Positions 40,407 through 49,648 of a stretch of DNA of 59,851 bases are shown piece after piece (the first letter of the stretch is position 1; every line of letters starts with the position of its first letter). This DNA is from CAYJPA01 sp964371945 (GTDB lineage Bacteria; Chloroflexota; Chloroflexia; Thermomicrobiales; UBA6265), in assembly GCA_964371945.1 (NCBI GenBank), contig CAYJPA010000027.1, forward strand, positions 1 through 59,851, given 5' to 3'. Position numbers and translations under genes: made by a program. The notes under the pieces are model-generated. The model ran no database searches. It had not been told where the DNA came from and saw nothing but the letters and a program-made list of their open reading frames with translations.

Positions 40407-41699
40407 TCAAGAATCGTGAGACTCGCTGGAGGTTCGATCGGCCCTCTCCGCGGGATCCTGCTTGCTGAGAGCGTTGCGGCGGGACTTGAGTTTCGCGCGG
40501 ATACAGTTGGCGGTGGGCAGGAGACGGAAGCGTATGGTGTGACCGAGGCGGCCGGCAAGGCTCGGGCGGAAGATGGAGAGGCGTTCGTATGCGCGGTCCG
40601 TGTTGGCCCAGCGCGCTTTCCAATTGTCGGCGTTGCCGAGGAAGTCGATCTCCGTCAGACCGCGTTCGGCGCAGTCACGGATGATCTCCTGCATCAGTAC
40701 GTGACCTGGAGAGAACTCCGCTTTCGTTTCATCAAACGCGACCTTCGGCAGGTGGTAACGGCCATTCAGCGTCATCCCGAACTGCATCGCGACTGGCTCA
40801 CCCACGCATTCCAATGAATAGAGCGTGAAGTAGCCGCGGGCCGCTGTTTCCCGGGCGAGTTCGACGTAGAACGCGTCCTGGGCTGGATCGCTGAGGATCG
40901 CAGTGCCGTTGCGTCCTTTCCAGCCAGATGCCTCCAGAGCGAAAAAGCGATCGAGCTCCGCTGGATCCGCGTTCTCAATCCGCCGGAGCTGCACCGGGCC
41001 AATCTCCTCCAGCCGGCGTTTGCGGCGGCGGACGGTTGAGCGGAACTTGGCGTTGACTTGCGCAGTCGCCGCCTCGAAGGTGGCACCGGGGCCAGGGAGC
41101 GAGAGGATCGGCGTTAGGCGATTTTGCCGCTGAGCGGCCGGGAAACCCTTAGTGCCTGCCAACTGGTGAAGATCCCAGAGCGCAGTGCTCTCCGCGACGT
41201 CTGCGAACTCGAGCAATTCCCAGCGCTTGTCAGTCGCGAGGTGCTGCCAGATCGTCCGGACGACCTCCGCCCGCTCGGCGGCGGCGTGCACGAGATCGAT
41301 GGGGTCGGGATAGCGCCGATCGTTCGCGAAGCGCCAGCGCGTGAGCGGTACGCCGTGATAGCGGATTGACTCGGCGACGAGTGGCAGGACGGCGCGCAAT
41401 CGACCGTCGCGGCGGACGGTGATCAGGACCACGCGCGCATTTGGCTCGTTGTGGCGGAGATGGGCCGCGATCCACTCGGGCGTTTGGGTCGGGAGGGTCT
41501 GAGGCTCATCGGCCGTCAGTGCCTGCCACTCATCGGCAAGCCCGCCAATGAGGTCAATGCCTCCCATCGCGATCTGCACGGCAAGGCCAGACGTCGCGTC
41601 GCGCAGCGCCGTGGACGCTATCTCTCGTCCTGTCAGGGATATCGTTTGGGCCACGATCCTTCCTTCCGTCGGTTCACACGCACGAGGCGCCAGTCTCAT
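40407..41699 (-). CDS. BioF2-like (Acetyltransf_6) GNAT acetyltransferase
   Basis: A protein of 415-430 residues with the double-GNAT organisation: TQTPEWIAAHLRHNEPNARV, FRSTVRRRKRRLEEIG, FFALEASGWKGRNGTAI, VAMQFGMTLNGRYHLPKVAF and SPGHVLMQEIIRDCAERGLT. These are the hallmarks of the FemAB/BioF2-like family used in exopolysaccharide clusters. The start is uncertain: ATG 41699 or GTG 41654, the latter close to GGAAGG. It converges on the flippase gene. It is a distant relative of the 37292-38416 protein. Confidence 0.85.
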   Translation of the reverse strand: MRLAPRACEPTEGRIVAQTISLTGREIASTALRDATSGLAVQIAMGGIDLIGGLADEWQALTADEPQTLPTQTPEWIAAHLRHNEPNARVVLITVRRDGRLRAVLPLVAESIRYHGVPLTRWRFANDRRYPDPIDLVHAAAERAEVVRTIWQHLATDKRWELLEFADVAESTALWDLHQLAGTKGFPAAQRQNRLTPILSLPGPGATFEAATAQVNAKFRSTVRRRKRRLEEIGPVQLRRIENADPAELDRFFALEASGWKGRNGTAILSDPAQDAFYVELARETAARGYFTLYSLECVGEPVAMQFGMTLNGRYHLPKVAFDETKAEFSPGHVLMQEIIRDCAERGLTEIDFLGNADNWKARWANTDRAYERLSIFRPSLAGRLGHTIRFRLLPTANCIRAKLKSRRNALSKQDPAERADRTSSESHDS

Positions 41700-41830
41700 G
41701 ATGCAGCTTGGGACGGAGGGAGTGGGTAACCCAATAGGACTAATCCGTCCGAGAGAAAAGCCCCTCTTTCAAGAGATACCATCTTGGCGCCACATCGCGG
41801 GGATGACGCTCTCTGCTACTGGCATAGCGG

Positions 41831-41917
41831 ATGTATGACGATGGTGGCACTGATATCGCCACCATCTGCACGACACTAGGGATCTCGCGAGCAACGCTCT
41901 ACCGGAACATTCGATGA
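41831..41917 (+). pseudogene. Serine recombinase (resolvase) C-terminal HTH remnant
   Basis: ATG 41831 reads MYDDGGTDIATICTTLGISR, then ATLYRNIR and stop. This is the last 28 residues of a resolvase/invertase, the HTH_7 DNA-binding helix (LYDDxxxDVADICRTLGISRATLYRHL). No catalytic domain is nearby. It is a stranded transposon remnant. Confidence 0.7.
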
Positions 41918-41964
41918 GCTCCGGCGAATTGCTCGACGACCATGGATCTCACAAGTCGCGCCAA

Positions 41965-42939
41965 TTAATGATGGAGGTATCTACGGCGACTTGAGCGTAC
42001 ACATAAGACCCATGGTGAAATAAGTGATCTCCACTCCAGGGTCGCGAGATCACTGCTCGATTGCGATCCAGCTTCGCGACCGATGGATTGGGCGCAACGA
42101 AAACCGGTCGTATCTCGCCGATAATCTGGTTGCGCGGGTTTTCGATACGTCGTTTGGGTTCCGTTCGCCATCGTTCGCCACGATCCTCCTCGCAGAACTC
42201 GGCTATCGGCAAAAGTCTCTTCAGCAGATGAATCACCCGAATCCTCGTGAGGGTCGGCTACGTAGGCAGTGGCTGTCCACTCCCACACATTGCCTGCGAG
42301 ATCGGCGATGCCGTATGGACTCGCTCCATTAGGATAGGCACCGACTGGTGTAGTACGGCCATACCCACTTTCAAGCGAATTGAGCCACTCTTCGTTCCAT
42401 GAATTACCCCAAGGCCATAGGCGTGCATCATCTCCGCGCGCTGCTTTTTCCCACTCGACCTCGGAGGGAAGACGCTTGCCAACGTGACTGCAATACGCCG
42501 TCGCGTCGTCCCAGGCCATGAATACAACGGGGTGATTTTTCAGATCGCCGCTAGCAAACTTTCGCCATGAAACAGGATCGCCTTGTTGCTCCGCTACGGT
42601 AACGTAGCCCGTTTGCTCGACGAACGCGGCAAACGCGCCGGTGGTGACCTCGGTGAGATCGATCATGAACTCAGCCACAAACACCATATGCCCTTCCAAG
42701 TCACCGTCGAGGAGCTGTCCCCCAAAGATGAAATCTCCGGCTGGCACAATAATCATCCCGCCGTCTTGATGCCTCTCGGCGAGCAATGAAGTGGCATCGC
42801 TAACCGGCACCGGTTCGGCGCCAAGCGGCCGGCTTGTTGCCTCAATGAACGGGAGGGCGGGCAGCGTCGTCGCAAGTGCGGCCAGGATGGTACCGAGCGC
42901 GATCAGCACGGTCGGGTTCGGATACTTCGGAGAAGGCAT
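41965..42939 (-). CDS. Formylglycine-generating-enzyme-family (SUMF1/FGE-like) protein
   Basis: A protein of about 324 residues. The N-terminal TVLIALGTILAALATTLPAL is a signal peptide or anchor. The FGE-sulfatase domain runs from IIVPAGDFIFGG to TGFRCAQSIGRE, with FVEQTGYVTVAEQQGDP, HPVVFMAWDDATAYC, RLPSEVEWEKAARGD, LAGNVWEWTATAY and RVLRGGSW. Only one of the two FGE active-site cysteines is apparent near the end (FRC), so catalysis on sulfatases is doubtful and a binding or structural role is likelier. The last 35 residues look unrelated and may be added by rearrangement. No sulfatase is nearby. Confidence 0.82.
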   Translation of the reverse strand: MPSPKYPNPTVLIALGTILAALATTLPALPFIEATSRPLGAEPVPVSDATSLLAERHQDGGMIIVPAGDFIFGGQLLDGDLEGHMVFVAEFMIDLTEVTTGAFAAFVEQTGYVTVAEQQGDPVSWRKFASGDLKNHPVVFMAWDDATAYCSHVGKRLPSEVEWEKAARGDDARLWPWGNSWNEEWLNSLESGYGRTTPVGAYPNGASPYGIADLAGNVWEWTATAYVADPHEDSGDSSAEETFADSRVLRGGSWRTMANGTQTTYRKPAQPDYRRDTTGFRCAQSIGREAGSQSSSDLATLEWRSLISPWVLCVRSSRRRYLHH

Positions 42940-42981
42940 GTGGTTCCGATTCCCGTCTTGAAACACAAAGCGAGGCATCGA

Positions 42982-43779
42982 CTAATCCATAATCAATCCG
43001 CCACAAACGTTGATCGCCTGGCCGGTGATGTAGTCGGAGTCCCTCGACGCCAGGAAGTACGCCAGGGCAGCCACGTCGGCCGGGGTGCCGGCACGCCCCA
43101 GCGGGATTTGGGCGACGACGTTCGCCGTCACCTCCCCCGGCCGGTACTCCTTGCCGGATTCGGCCCGGTAGATCGCGGCTAATTCCCCGTCGGTGGTCCG
43201 CCACATCGTGGTGTCGATGATACCGGGATTCATCGCGTTGACCGTGATCCCATGCGGGGCCAGCGCTTTGGCCGCCGACTGCGTCAACCCGATCACGGCG
43301 AATTTGCTCGAACTGTAGTGGGATTGATGCGCCGAGCCGTGGCGGCCAGCGATTGAGGCCGTGTTGACGATCTTTCCACCCGTCCCCTGGGTGATCATCT
43401 GGCGCGCCTCCTCTTGGATACAGAGGAAGACGCCCCTGGAGTTGACCCTGAACATCCGTTCCCACTGATCCCCGGTCACGTCGAGGAAGCCGGAGTTGTG
43501 TCCAACACCGGCATTGTTGAAGGCGACATCCAGTTTCCCGAGCGTTTCGGCGACGGTCCGCACCATTGTTTGCACCTGGGTGCGATCCGATGTGTCGACC
43601 GCCACCGCCAGGGACCGCCGGCCCGACGCCGTGACCTCCTGAGCGCTCTCTTCCGCCAACTGGCGATTGATGTCGGCGATCGCAACATCGGCGCCTTCTG
43701 CCGCAAGGCGAAGCGCGATGCCTTTGCCGATTCCTCGCCCACCACCGGTCACCAGCACCACCTTACCCGACAGCGGCAC
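42982..43779 (-). CDS. SDR-family oxidoreductase
   Basis: A 265-residue classical SDR. It has TGGGRGIGKGIALRLA, NNAGVGHNSG, catalytic Ser in NTASIAGRHGSA, YSSSK for Tyr/Lys, then the C-terminal DYITGQAINVCGGLIMD. The NAD(P)-binding fold is complete. It is the last gene of the minus-strand sugar-acid operon, about 60 bp after the alcohol dehydrogenase. It probably oxidises or reduces a sugar, sugar acid or aldehyde of that pathway. It is not closely related to the SDR at 4345. Confidence 0.9.
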   Translation of the reverse strand: MPLSGKVVLVTGGGRGIGKGIALRLAAEGADVAIADINRQLAEESAQEVTASGRRSLAVAVDTSDRTQVQTMVRTVAETLGKLDVAFNNAGVGHNSGFLDVTGDQWERMFRVNSRGVFLCIQEEARQMITQGTGGKIVNTASIAGRHGSAHQSHYSSSKFAVIGLTQSAAKALAPHGITVNAMNPGIIDTTMWRTTDGELAAIYRAESGKEYRPGEVTANVVAQIPLGRAGTPADVAALAYFLASRDSDYITGQAINVCGGLIMD

Positions 43780-43841
43780 CGCCTTTCCTCCCTGACTGGC
43801 TCTCTCCGGTCATCGACACGCGGGCTTGCCCGCAACGGTCG

Positions 43842-44888
43842 TCACATGAAGGGCGCGACGATTACCTTGCCCGAGAGGGGCGTGTTCATCTGCGTTTCGA
43901 ACGCCTCGACGATGCGGTCCAACGGGAAGCGATGGGTTAAAATCGGCTTGAGCCTGACACGTCCGGTGCGGACGAGCTCGACGGCATCCTCATAAGGCGC
44001 GAGACCGAAGCCGGCGGAGCCCTGTAGCCGGATCTGCTTTTGCGTGATAATCGTCGGGTCGAAGGTGATCTCCTGCTCGAACAGGGCGACCTGCACAACC
44101 GTCCCGCCGAACCGCACCATCTCGAGGGCCTGGCGCAGGGTTCCCGGGGTGCCGGCAGCCTCGATCACCACCCCGGCCCGCGCGCCGAGACTCCAGCGCC
44201 CGACTGCCTGGCGACCCCACCCGTAATACCCTTCCCCAGTCGTCTCCTTGACCTTCGCCAGCGCGTCTTCCGTTTTTGCGTTGATGGTGATGTCGGCGCC
44301 GAACTCCTTTGCGAGGTCGAGTCGCCGATCCGCGATGTCGATTGCGATCACCTGACAGGAGCTACGAACCTTGAGCGCCTGCAGGCAACCGAGCCCGATC
44401 ATGCCGAGCCCGATCACGACCGCCCAGTCACTGGCCTGGGGATCGGCCAGTGCAACGGCGTGGAGTCCGCAACGCAACGGTTCAAGCGCGGCCGCTTCCT
44501 CGTAGCTCAGCTCCTCAGGGATCAGACCGACCCGGCCCGGAACCTCCACGTTCGGGATGCGGACATATTCGGCATAGGCGCCGGGAAGCCCGTACCCGAC
44601 GTATTTTTCGAAGCCGCTTCCCCGGCCTCCGCCAGGGTTGCCGACGGTGACGCGATCGCCGGGCTGCAGGTGACGAACATTGCTGCCGGCCTCGACGACT
44701 TCGCCGGCCCATTCATGGCCCATGACCTCTCCCGGCTCGACCCAAAGACCGGCCCGGTAGCCATGCAAGTCCGACCCGCAGATGCCGCAGGCATGCACCT
44801 TGAGCACGATGTCGTCCGGACCCGCCTGGGGGTTCGGAAACTCCTCGACCTCCATTCGGAGCGGTGCGTGGAAGACGGCGGCTTTCAT
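43842..44888 (-). CDS. Zinc-type alcohol/polyol dehydrogenase (MDR)
   Basis: A 348-residue medium-chain dehydrogenase. Catalytic zinc ligands lie in HACGICGSDLHGYRAG and VMGHEWAGEVVEAG, with the cofactor fold at WAVVIGLGMIGLGCLQAL and VIAIDIADRR. The usual structural-zinc loop with four cysteines is replaced by VGNPGGGRGSGFEKYVGYGL, which has none, so structural zinc is predicted to be absent. Its ATG overlaps the stop of the ATPase gene by four bases. It belongs to the sorbitol/threonine dehydrogenase branch; the substrate is unknown. Confidence 0.9.
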   Translation of the reverse strand: MKAAVFHAPLRMEVEEFPNPQAGPDDIVLKVHACGICGSDLHGYRAGLWVEPGEVMGHEWAGEVVEAGSNVRHLQPGDRVTVGNPGGGRGSGFEKYVGYGLPGAYAEYVRIPNVEVPGRVGLIPEELSYEEAAALEPLRCGLHAVALADPQASDWAVVIGLGMIGLGCLQALKVRSSCQVIAIDIADRRLDLAKEFGADITINAKTEDALAKVKETTGEGYYGWGRQAVGRWSLGARAGVVIEAAGTPGTLRQALEMVRFGGTVVQVALFEQEITFDPTIITQKQIRLQGSAGFGLAPYEDAVELVRTGRVRLKPILTHRFPLDRIVEAFETQMNTPLSGKVIVAPFM

Positions 44889-46036
44889 ACTTGGCGCTCC
44901 TTCGGCCGTAGCCGCGCTTCGGTCGCTCGATCGAAGATGAATACGTCATCCCAGCTGAAGTCGGCAAAGACATGTTCGTCGACGTCAAACTGTTCCCGCG
45001 CCGAGGTGACGGCGCGCAGATGCTGCTTGTTGACGGCGATGTCATAGAGAATCTGATTGCCAAGCACCTGGCGCGTGTAGATCTGACCGCGCACGGACGG
45101 TTGCGTCCGTGGCTCGCGGCTGATCGTGACGAACTCGGGTCGAATGCCGAGCCGGACCTCGGACGCCTCGGTCGCCCCGCGGATCCCGTCGTAAAAACCA
45201 CTGCCCAGGTGCACGGTCGCCGCACCCCCCAGAATCGAGGCGGGAGCATCACGACTGTCGAGTGCACACTCGACGATGTTGATCGGCTGCGCTCCAATGA
45301 ACTGAGCCACCCAGAGGTTGACTGGATCGTCGTACAGGCTCAGCGGGGGTCCGATCTGCATCAGCTCGCCCGAGCGCATCACGGCGATGCGGTCGCCGAT
45401 GCTCATTGCCTCTTCCTGATCGTGCGTGACGAAGACCATCGTCGTGCGCACTTCACGGTGGATGCGGACGAGCTCCGTGCGAAACTCGCGCCGGAGAATG
45501 GCGTCGACGCTCGAAAAGGGCTCGTCGAGCAGAAAGAGATAGGGCTGCCGCACCAGCGCCTTGGCGATCGCCACCCGCTGGCGTTGGCCGCCGCTCAACT
45601 GCGTAACCTTGCGCTTCATGTAGTCGTCGATGTGGAGCAGCGCGGCCATCTCGCTGACCCGCCTGGCAATCTCATCGCGCTTGCCGCCGCGCATCTTCAG
45701 GGAGAATCCGATGTTCTCGCGCACGTTGAGATGCGGGTAGAGCGCGAACGTCTGGAAGACCATCGCAACGTCGCGCTCTTCCGCCGGCACGTTGGTCACG
45801 CGGCGGTCACCGAAGTAGATCTCGCCGCTGGTCGGCTCTTCGAGCCCGGCCAGCATGTTCATGGTGGTCGTCTTGCCGCAGCCGGAGGGGCCGAGCAGGA
45901 TCAGGAGCTCCTTATCGTGAATCTCAAGCGATAGATCCCGGACGGCCCGTTCCTGACCGAAATGCTTGTGCAGGTGATCCAGGCGAATCCCCTGCCCTGT
46001 TGCCACCGATGGCTCTGCCATCCGACTCCTCCACAA
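44885..46036 (-). CDS. ABC transporter ATP-binding protein (MalK/UgpC type)
   Basis: A 383-residue CUT1 ATPase. Walker A is GPSGCGKTTTMN, signature LSGGQRQRVAIAKAL, Walker B LFLLDEPFSSVD, switch His in FVTHDQEEAM, and a TOBE/OB C-terminal regulatory domain from about residue 245. It energises the importer encoded by the three preceding genes. Its stop overlaps the alcohol dehydrogenase start, coupling uptake and catabolism. It is a paralogue of the ATPase at 11292-12422. Confidence 0.93.
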   Translation of the reverse strand: MWRSRMAEPSVATGQGIRLDHLHKHFGQERAVRDLSLEIHDKELLILLGPSGCGKTTTMNMLAGLEEPTSGEIYFGDRRVTNVPAEERDVAMVFQTFALYPHLNVRENIGFSLKMRGGKRDEIARRVSEMAALLHIDDYMKRKVTQLSGGQRQRVAIAKALVRQPYLFLLDEPFSSVDAILRREFRTELVRIHREVRTTMVFVTHDQEEAMSIGDRIAVMRSGELMQIGPPLSLYDDPVNLWVAQFIGAQPINIVECALDSRDAPASILGGAATVHLGSGFYDGIRGATEASEVRLGIRPEFVTISREPRTQPSVRGQIYTRQVLGNQILYDIAVNKQHLRAVTSAREQFDVDEHVFADFSWDDVFIFDRATEARLRPKERQV

Positions 46037-46054
46037 TCTGAGCGAATCCCCGCC

Positions 46055-46927
46055 CTAGAGCGGATCGACGATGTTGAGCTGGCGGATCCACCGCTGAAAA
46101 ATGAACGCGATGATTGCCACCGGCACCATTCCGAGCACCGTCGCGGCGGCGGCTTCGGTTGGATAAAAGTACTGGAAGAACATGTTCGAAAGCGTGGGTG
46201 GGAACGTGAGCGCGTCGGAGCCCGTCGCGATCAAAAAGCCATAGAGGAAGTCGTTCCAGACCACCAGAAAGGCGATCACCGAGCACGCCGCGATACCGGG
46301 CAAGGAGATCGGCAAGACAACCCGGTAGAACGCCTTGAACCGGGTGCAGCCGTCGACGCGCGCGGCAGATTCGATGCTTTTCGGCAGGGCGTTGTAAAAG
46401 CCAAGCATGATCCACACGACCAGCGGGACCGTGATGCTGAGGTAGACGATCACCAATCCCTGATGCGTTCCGCGCAAATCTAACTTGGCGGAGAGCCGGT
46501 AGAAGGGGATGATGGCGGCGACCGGGGGATAGGCGCGGCTGAGCAAGATCGCCAAGATCAGCTTGTTGCGATGGGGGAAGATGAAGCGCCCCAGCACGTA
46601 GGCGGCGGGGAGCGCGAACACGAGCGTCAGCGGCGTTGTGATGGATGCCACGATCAGGCTGTTGAGCAGCCCGCGCCGAACGAACGTCCCGTGTGGAATC
46701 GGCAGCAACTCTTCTCCCGAGGGTCCGGTGACGGTTTGGTTGAAGAGGCGGAGGAAATTCGCGAACGTGAAATCGTGCGGGTAGAAGTGCGTGGGGACCG
46801 AGATCATCTCCACGTTGAACATCAACGCGATATTGAGCAGCCAGTAGACCGGCACCAGCGTCCACAGCGCCAGGAGCACCGCGCAACTGTAAATAAAGAT
46901 ACGGCGACCGTTGACGCGCCGTCTCAT
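46055..46927 (-). CDS. Carbohydrate ABC transporter permease (MalG type)
   Basis: A 290-residue permease with about six helices. The first is FIYSCAVLLALWTLVPVYWL. The EAA loop IESAARVDGCTRFKAFYRV contacts the ATPase, and the end FQRWIRQLNIVDPL is typical of MalG/UgpE proteins. It forms a heterodimeric pore with the 46924-47898 permease. The two genes overlap by four bases (ATGA). Confidence 0.92.
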   Translation of the reverse strand: MRRRVNGRRIFIYSCAVLLALWTLVPVYWLLNIALMFNVEMISVPTHFYPHDFTFANFLRLFNQTVTGPSGEELLPIPHGTFVRRGLLNSLIVASITTPLTLVFALPAAYVLGRFIFPHRNKLILAILLSRAYPPVAAIIPFYRLSAKLDLRGTHQGLVIVYLSITVPLVVWIMLGFYNALPKSIESAARVDGCTRFKAFYRVVLPISLPGIAACSVIAFLVVWNDFLYGFLIATGSDALTFPPTLSNMFFQYFYPTEAAAATVLGMVPVAIIAFIFQRWIRQLNIVDPL

Positions 46928-47898
46928 GCGGCCGCCTCCTTCGCTTCACGGGCTTCGCGATTTTCCTTCCGGTACAGGACTTTCAGATACACGATGGTAA
47001 TGGCGATGACGATGACCAGGAGAATGTAGGCGATCGCCGAGCCCAGTCCAAGGCGAAGGTTGAGGAATGCCTCCCGATAGATCTCGTATGTGATAACCCG
47101 GGTTGCTTTCCCCGGACCGCCGGCGGTCGTGAAATAGATCAGGTCGAAGACATTTACGGCAGAAAGGGTATTGAGGATCAGAACAATCAGGAGTGGGGCC
47201 TTCAGGTACGGAAGGGTGATGTGGCGGAACCGGCCAAAGGGACCAAGCTTATCGATCCGGCCGACGCGATAGAGGTCTTGCGGGATGACCTGCAAGGTCG
47301 CGAGCATGAAATAGACCCCGAGCGGCGCGATGTGCCATGTATGCGCCACCGCGAGCCAGGTGAGCGCGGTATCGATGTTCATCAGATTAGCTGGCTTATC
47401 TGTGATATGGAGCACCTGCAGCAATGCCGAGAACAGACCGGTGTCCGTGCTCCACATGAACCGCCAGAGGATCGCCGCGGCGTAGGTCGAGATCGCCCAC
47501 GGCAGAATGCTGATCGTGATCAGGAGTGAGCGACCGTAAAACCGCTCGTTCAAGAGCAGGGCGATGCCGAGTGACAGCAGCGTCGAAAGGACCGTCACCT
47601 GCACGGAATAGCGGAACGACACCCGCATCGCGTTCCAGACGTTTTCACTTTTCAGCGCCGTGACAAAGTTGTCCAGACCGGTGAACTCGAATCGGTTCTG
47701 GCGCAAGTCAATGTCGTTGAGCGCCAGCCAAAACGAGTAGAGGAACGGGTAGAGATTCAGGAGGATCAGCAGGATTGCCAGCGGAACGGTAAAGAGATAG
47801 GCGAAGGTCGCCATGCTCATCCGCGAGCTGTTGGGCAGGCGCGACCAGCGTTTCGCAACCTGGCGCTCTGGTGTTGGTAACGGTATTGGTTCTACCAT
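46924..47898 (-). CDS. Sugar ABC transporter permease (MalF type)
   Basis: A 324-residue permease of the MalF/UgpA type. The first helix is TVPLAILLILLNLYPFLYSF, the second VTVLSTLLSLGIALLLNERF; the cytoplasmic EAA-type loop is near QDLYRVGRIDKLGPFGRFRH, followed by ITLPYLKAPLLIVLILNTL. Relative to the canonical EAA loop the EAA residues are degenerate (LYRVGRID), as sometimes seen in one of the two permeases. It lies between the solute-binding protein and the MalG-type permease. Confidence 0.92.
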   Translation of the reverse strand: MVEPIPLPTPERQVAKRWSRLPNSSRMSMATFAYLFTVPLAILLILLNLYPFLYSFWLALNDIDLRQNRFEFTGLDNFVTALKSENVWNAMRVSFRYSVQVTVLSTLLSLGIALLLNERFYGRSLLITISILPWAISTYAAAILWRFMWSTDTGLFSALLQVLHITDKPANLMNIDTALTWLAVAHTWHIAPLGVYFMLATLQVIPQDLYRVGRIDKLGPFGRFRHITLPYLKAPLLIVLILNTLSAVNVFDLIYFTTAGGPGKATRVITYEIYREAFLNLRLGLGSAIAYILLVIVIAITIVYLKVLYRKENREAREAKEAAA

Positions 47899-48112
47899 CG
47901 TTTTCTACGAACCTCTCCGGAGATCGGCTGTCCAATTAATGGCAACCGGACGGCGGCGTTGCCGCGGCGGGGTGGGCTCGGTGCGGCGATCGCAGGCGAT
48001 GAGAACGGCACTGCCGCCGGTCCAAACGGGCCGCCTACCCGCCCCGTCGATCCCTGGTCGTCGCCTGACACCGGGGGATCAACGGGGCGGAATGAACCGT
48101 CGATTCAGAAAT

Positions 48113-49543
48113 CTAGGATGTCTTGAACCGATCGTAGAGCTCGTCCGTGGCGGATCGCAGGTTGTTGATCGCGTCCTTAGCGGACTGGCGCCCGAGGATC
48201 GCGGGCTCCAGCTCGGCCTTCCCGAGGGCGAGGAACTCCCCGTGCCACGGGCAGTGGTAGAAGTTATCCCACGCCACCTGGTCGAAGTAGATCTTCATGT
48301 CGTTGAACTGCCGCTCCCCCCCGGGCATCCACTGCTGGTAGGCCGCGAGCACGTCGGGGTCTTCGAGGATGGATGTGTAGCCGGATCCCAGGGCCTGCTC
48401 GATCGCCCAGCGCTTGGCCACGGCGAGCTGGTCATTGAGGTCGCGATAGCCGTAGTACGCGTTGTGCCGGAGCACGCGCGCCAGCTCCTGGTCGCTCCGG
48501 TCCCGCTTGGGCATGAGGTATCCGCCCATTTCGAGCTTGCCCCACGACACCCCGGCCGGCGGCGTCGCATAGTCGACCTGGCCCGCGATTTGCGACCGCG
48601 ACGGATCATTGAAGCGGCGGGCATCGTAGGTCTGCTGTGGGCTGAAGATGTACTGGCCGCTGGCGAAGGCGTCGATGAACTGGCCTTCTTCCATGTTAAA
48701 GGCGCTCTCCGGGTGAACGCCCGCGGCGAAGAGGCTCTGCCAGGTCTCGACGACCTTGACCGCCTCGTGATTCTCGTCGAACAGCGGACGGTAGTCTTCC
48801 TCGGCCACAAAGAGCTGGATGCCGCGGTTGTGACACTCCCACAGGAATTGCCAGGTCGTTGCCCAGCTAGTGCCGAACCAGTGATGCAGCAGCGGGTGCT
48901 CCGCGACTCCGTCCTGCTTGAGCTGGAGGCAGAGCGCGTAGAAGTCATCCCAGTTGGTGAGCTGGAGGGATTCGATGCCGGCTTTGCTGGCCAGCGTCTT
49001 GTTGATCATGATGGTGCCGCGCACGGCCGTGTAGTAGGGCAGACCGTAGAGCTTGCCATCGTTCCACGTCCACGCATCGAGCCAGGCCTGGTACATCTCC
49101 GACTTGGCGCGGTCGATGTCCCACCACATCTCGTAGTCGAGCAGCTTGTCCTGGGCGAAATAGCGCGGGATGCCGTCTTCGTGCGCGTAGAATATGTCGA
49201 GCGGCTCGTTGTTGAACTGCATGGTGTCGATGATCAGCCCGTAGTCGCCCGTCACCGTCTGATAGTCCACGTTCTCGGTGTACATGGCTTCGAAGTTCTG
49301 AACGTTGCTCTCGACGGTGGCCGCCTCGTAGTTCCAGCCCCGGAAGATGATGGGGTTGCTGTTGATCTCGTCCTGCGAGGGGAACTCAGGGGCGAGCTTT
49401 GCGTCTTGCGCCGCTGCCTTGCCTTCGAGCGCGGCGAGGACCATCGGGGTGGCCAGGCCGAGCGCGGCGAGGCGCTTGAAATATTCCCGCCGGGTGATGA
49501 CACCACGATTGACTTTCTCGAGTAGAACGTGTGCTGGCTCCAT
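48113..49543 (-). CDS. Extracellular solute-binding protein (family 1-like)
   Basis: A 476-residue binding protein. The N-terminus holds NRGVITRREYFKRLAALGLA with an RR pair and hydrophobic run ending at AAAQD, consistent with Tat or Sec export. The mature domain has DNFYHCPWHGEFLALG and other features of SBP_bac_1-type lobes for carbohydrate importers. ATG 49543 follows AAGGAGGAGC at a good distance. It delivers the ligand to the two permeases downstream. Ligand identity cannot be read from sequence; the enzyme neighbours suggest a sugar acid or polyol. Confidence 0.9.
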   Translation of the reverse strand: MEPAHVLLEKVNRGVITRREYFKRLAALGLATPMVLAALEGKAAAQDAKLAPEFPSQDEINSNPIIFRGWNYEAATVESNVQNFEAMYTENVDYQTVTGDYGLIIDTMQFNNEPLDIFYAHEDGIPRYFAQDKLLDYEMWWDIDRAKSEMYQAWLDAWTWNDGKLYGLPYYTAVRGTIMINKTLASKAGIESLQLTNWDDFYALCLQLKQDGVAEHPLLHHWFGTSWATTWQFLWECHNRGIQLFVAEEDYRPLFDENHEAVKVVETWQSLFAAGVHPESAFNMEEGQFIDAFASGQYIFSPQQTYDARRFNDPSRSQIAGQVDYATPPAGVSWGKLEMGGYLMPKRDRSDQELARVLRHNAYYGYRDLNDQLAVAKRWAIEQALGSGYTSILEDPDVLAAYQQWMPGGERQFNDMKIYFDQVAWDNFYHCPWHGEFLALGKAELEPAILGRQSAKDAINNLRSATDELYDRFKTS

Positions 49544-49648
49544 CGGTGCTCCTCCTTATCCACGCTTGACGTGTCCGAGTTCAACAACGTCACGATTTCG
49601 GAGTGTCTCGATGTGCCGCGATGCGGTTCCACCGCGGCCAATCTCGGT

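Noticed and set aside
47813..49525. 570-codon plus-strand open frame antisense to the solute-binding protein gene
   Set aside because: It mirrors the GC-rich codons of the minus-strand gene, has Val/Leu/Arg-rich shadow composition and no family match or start signal.
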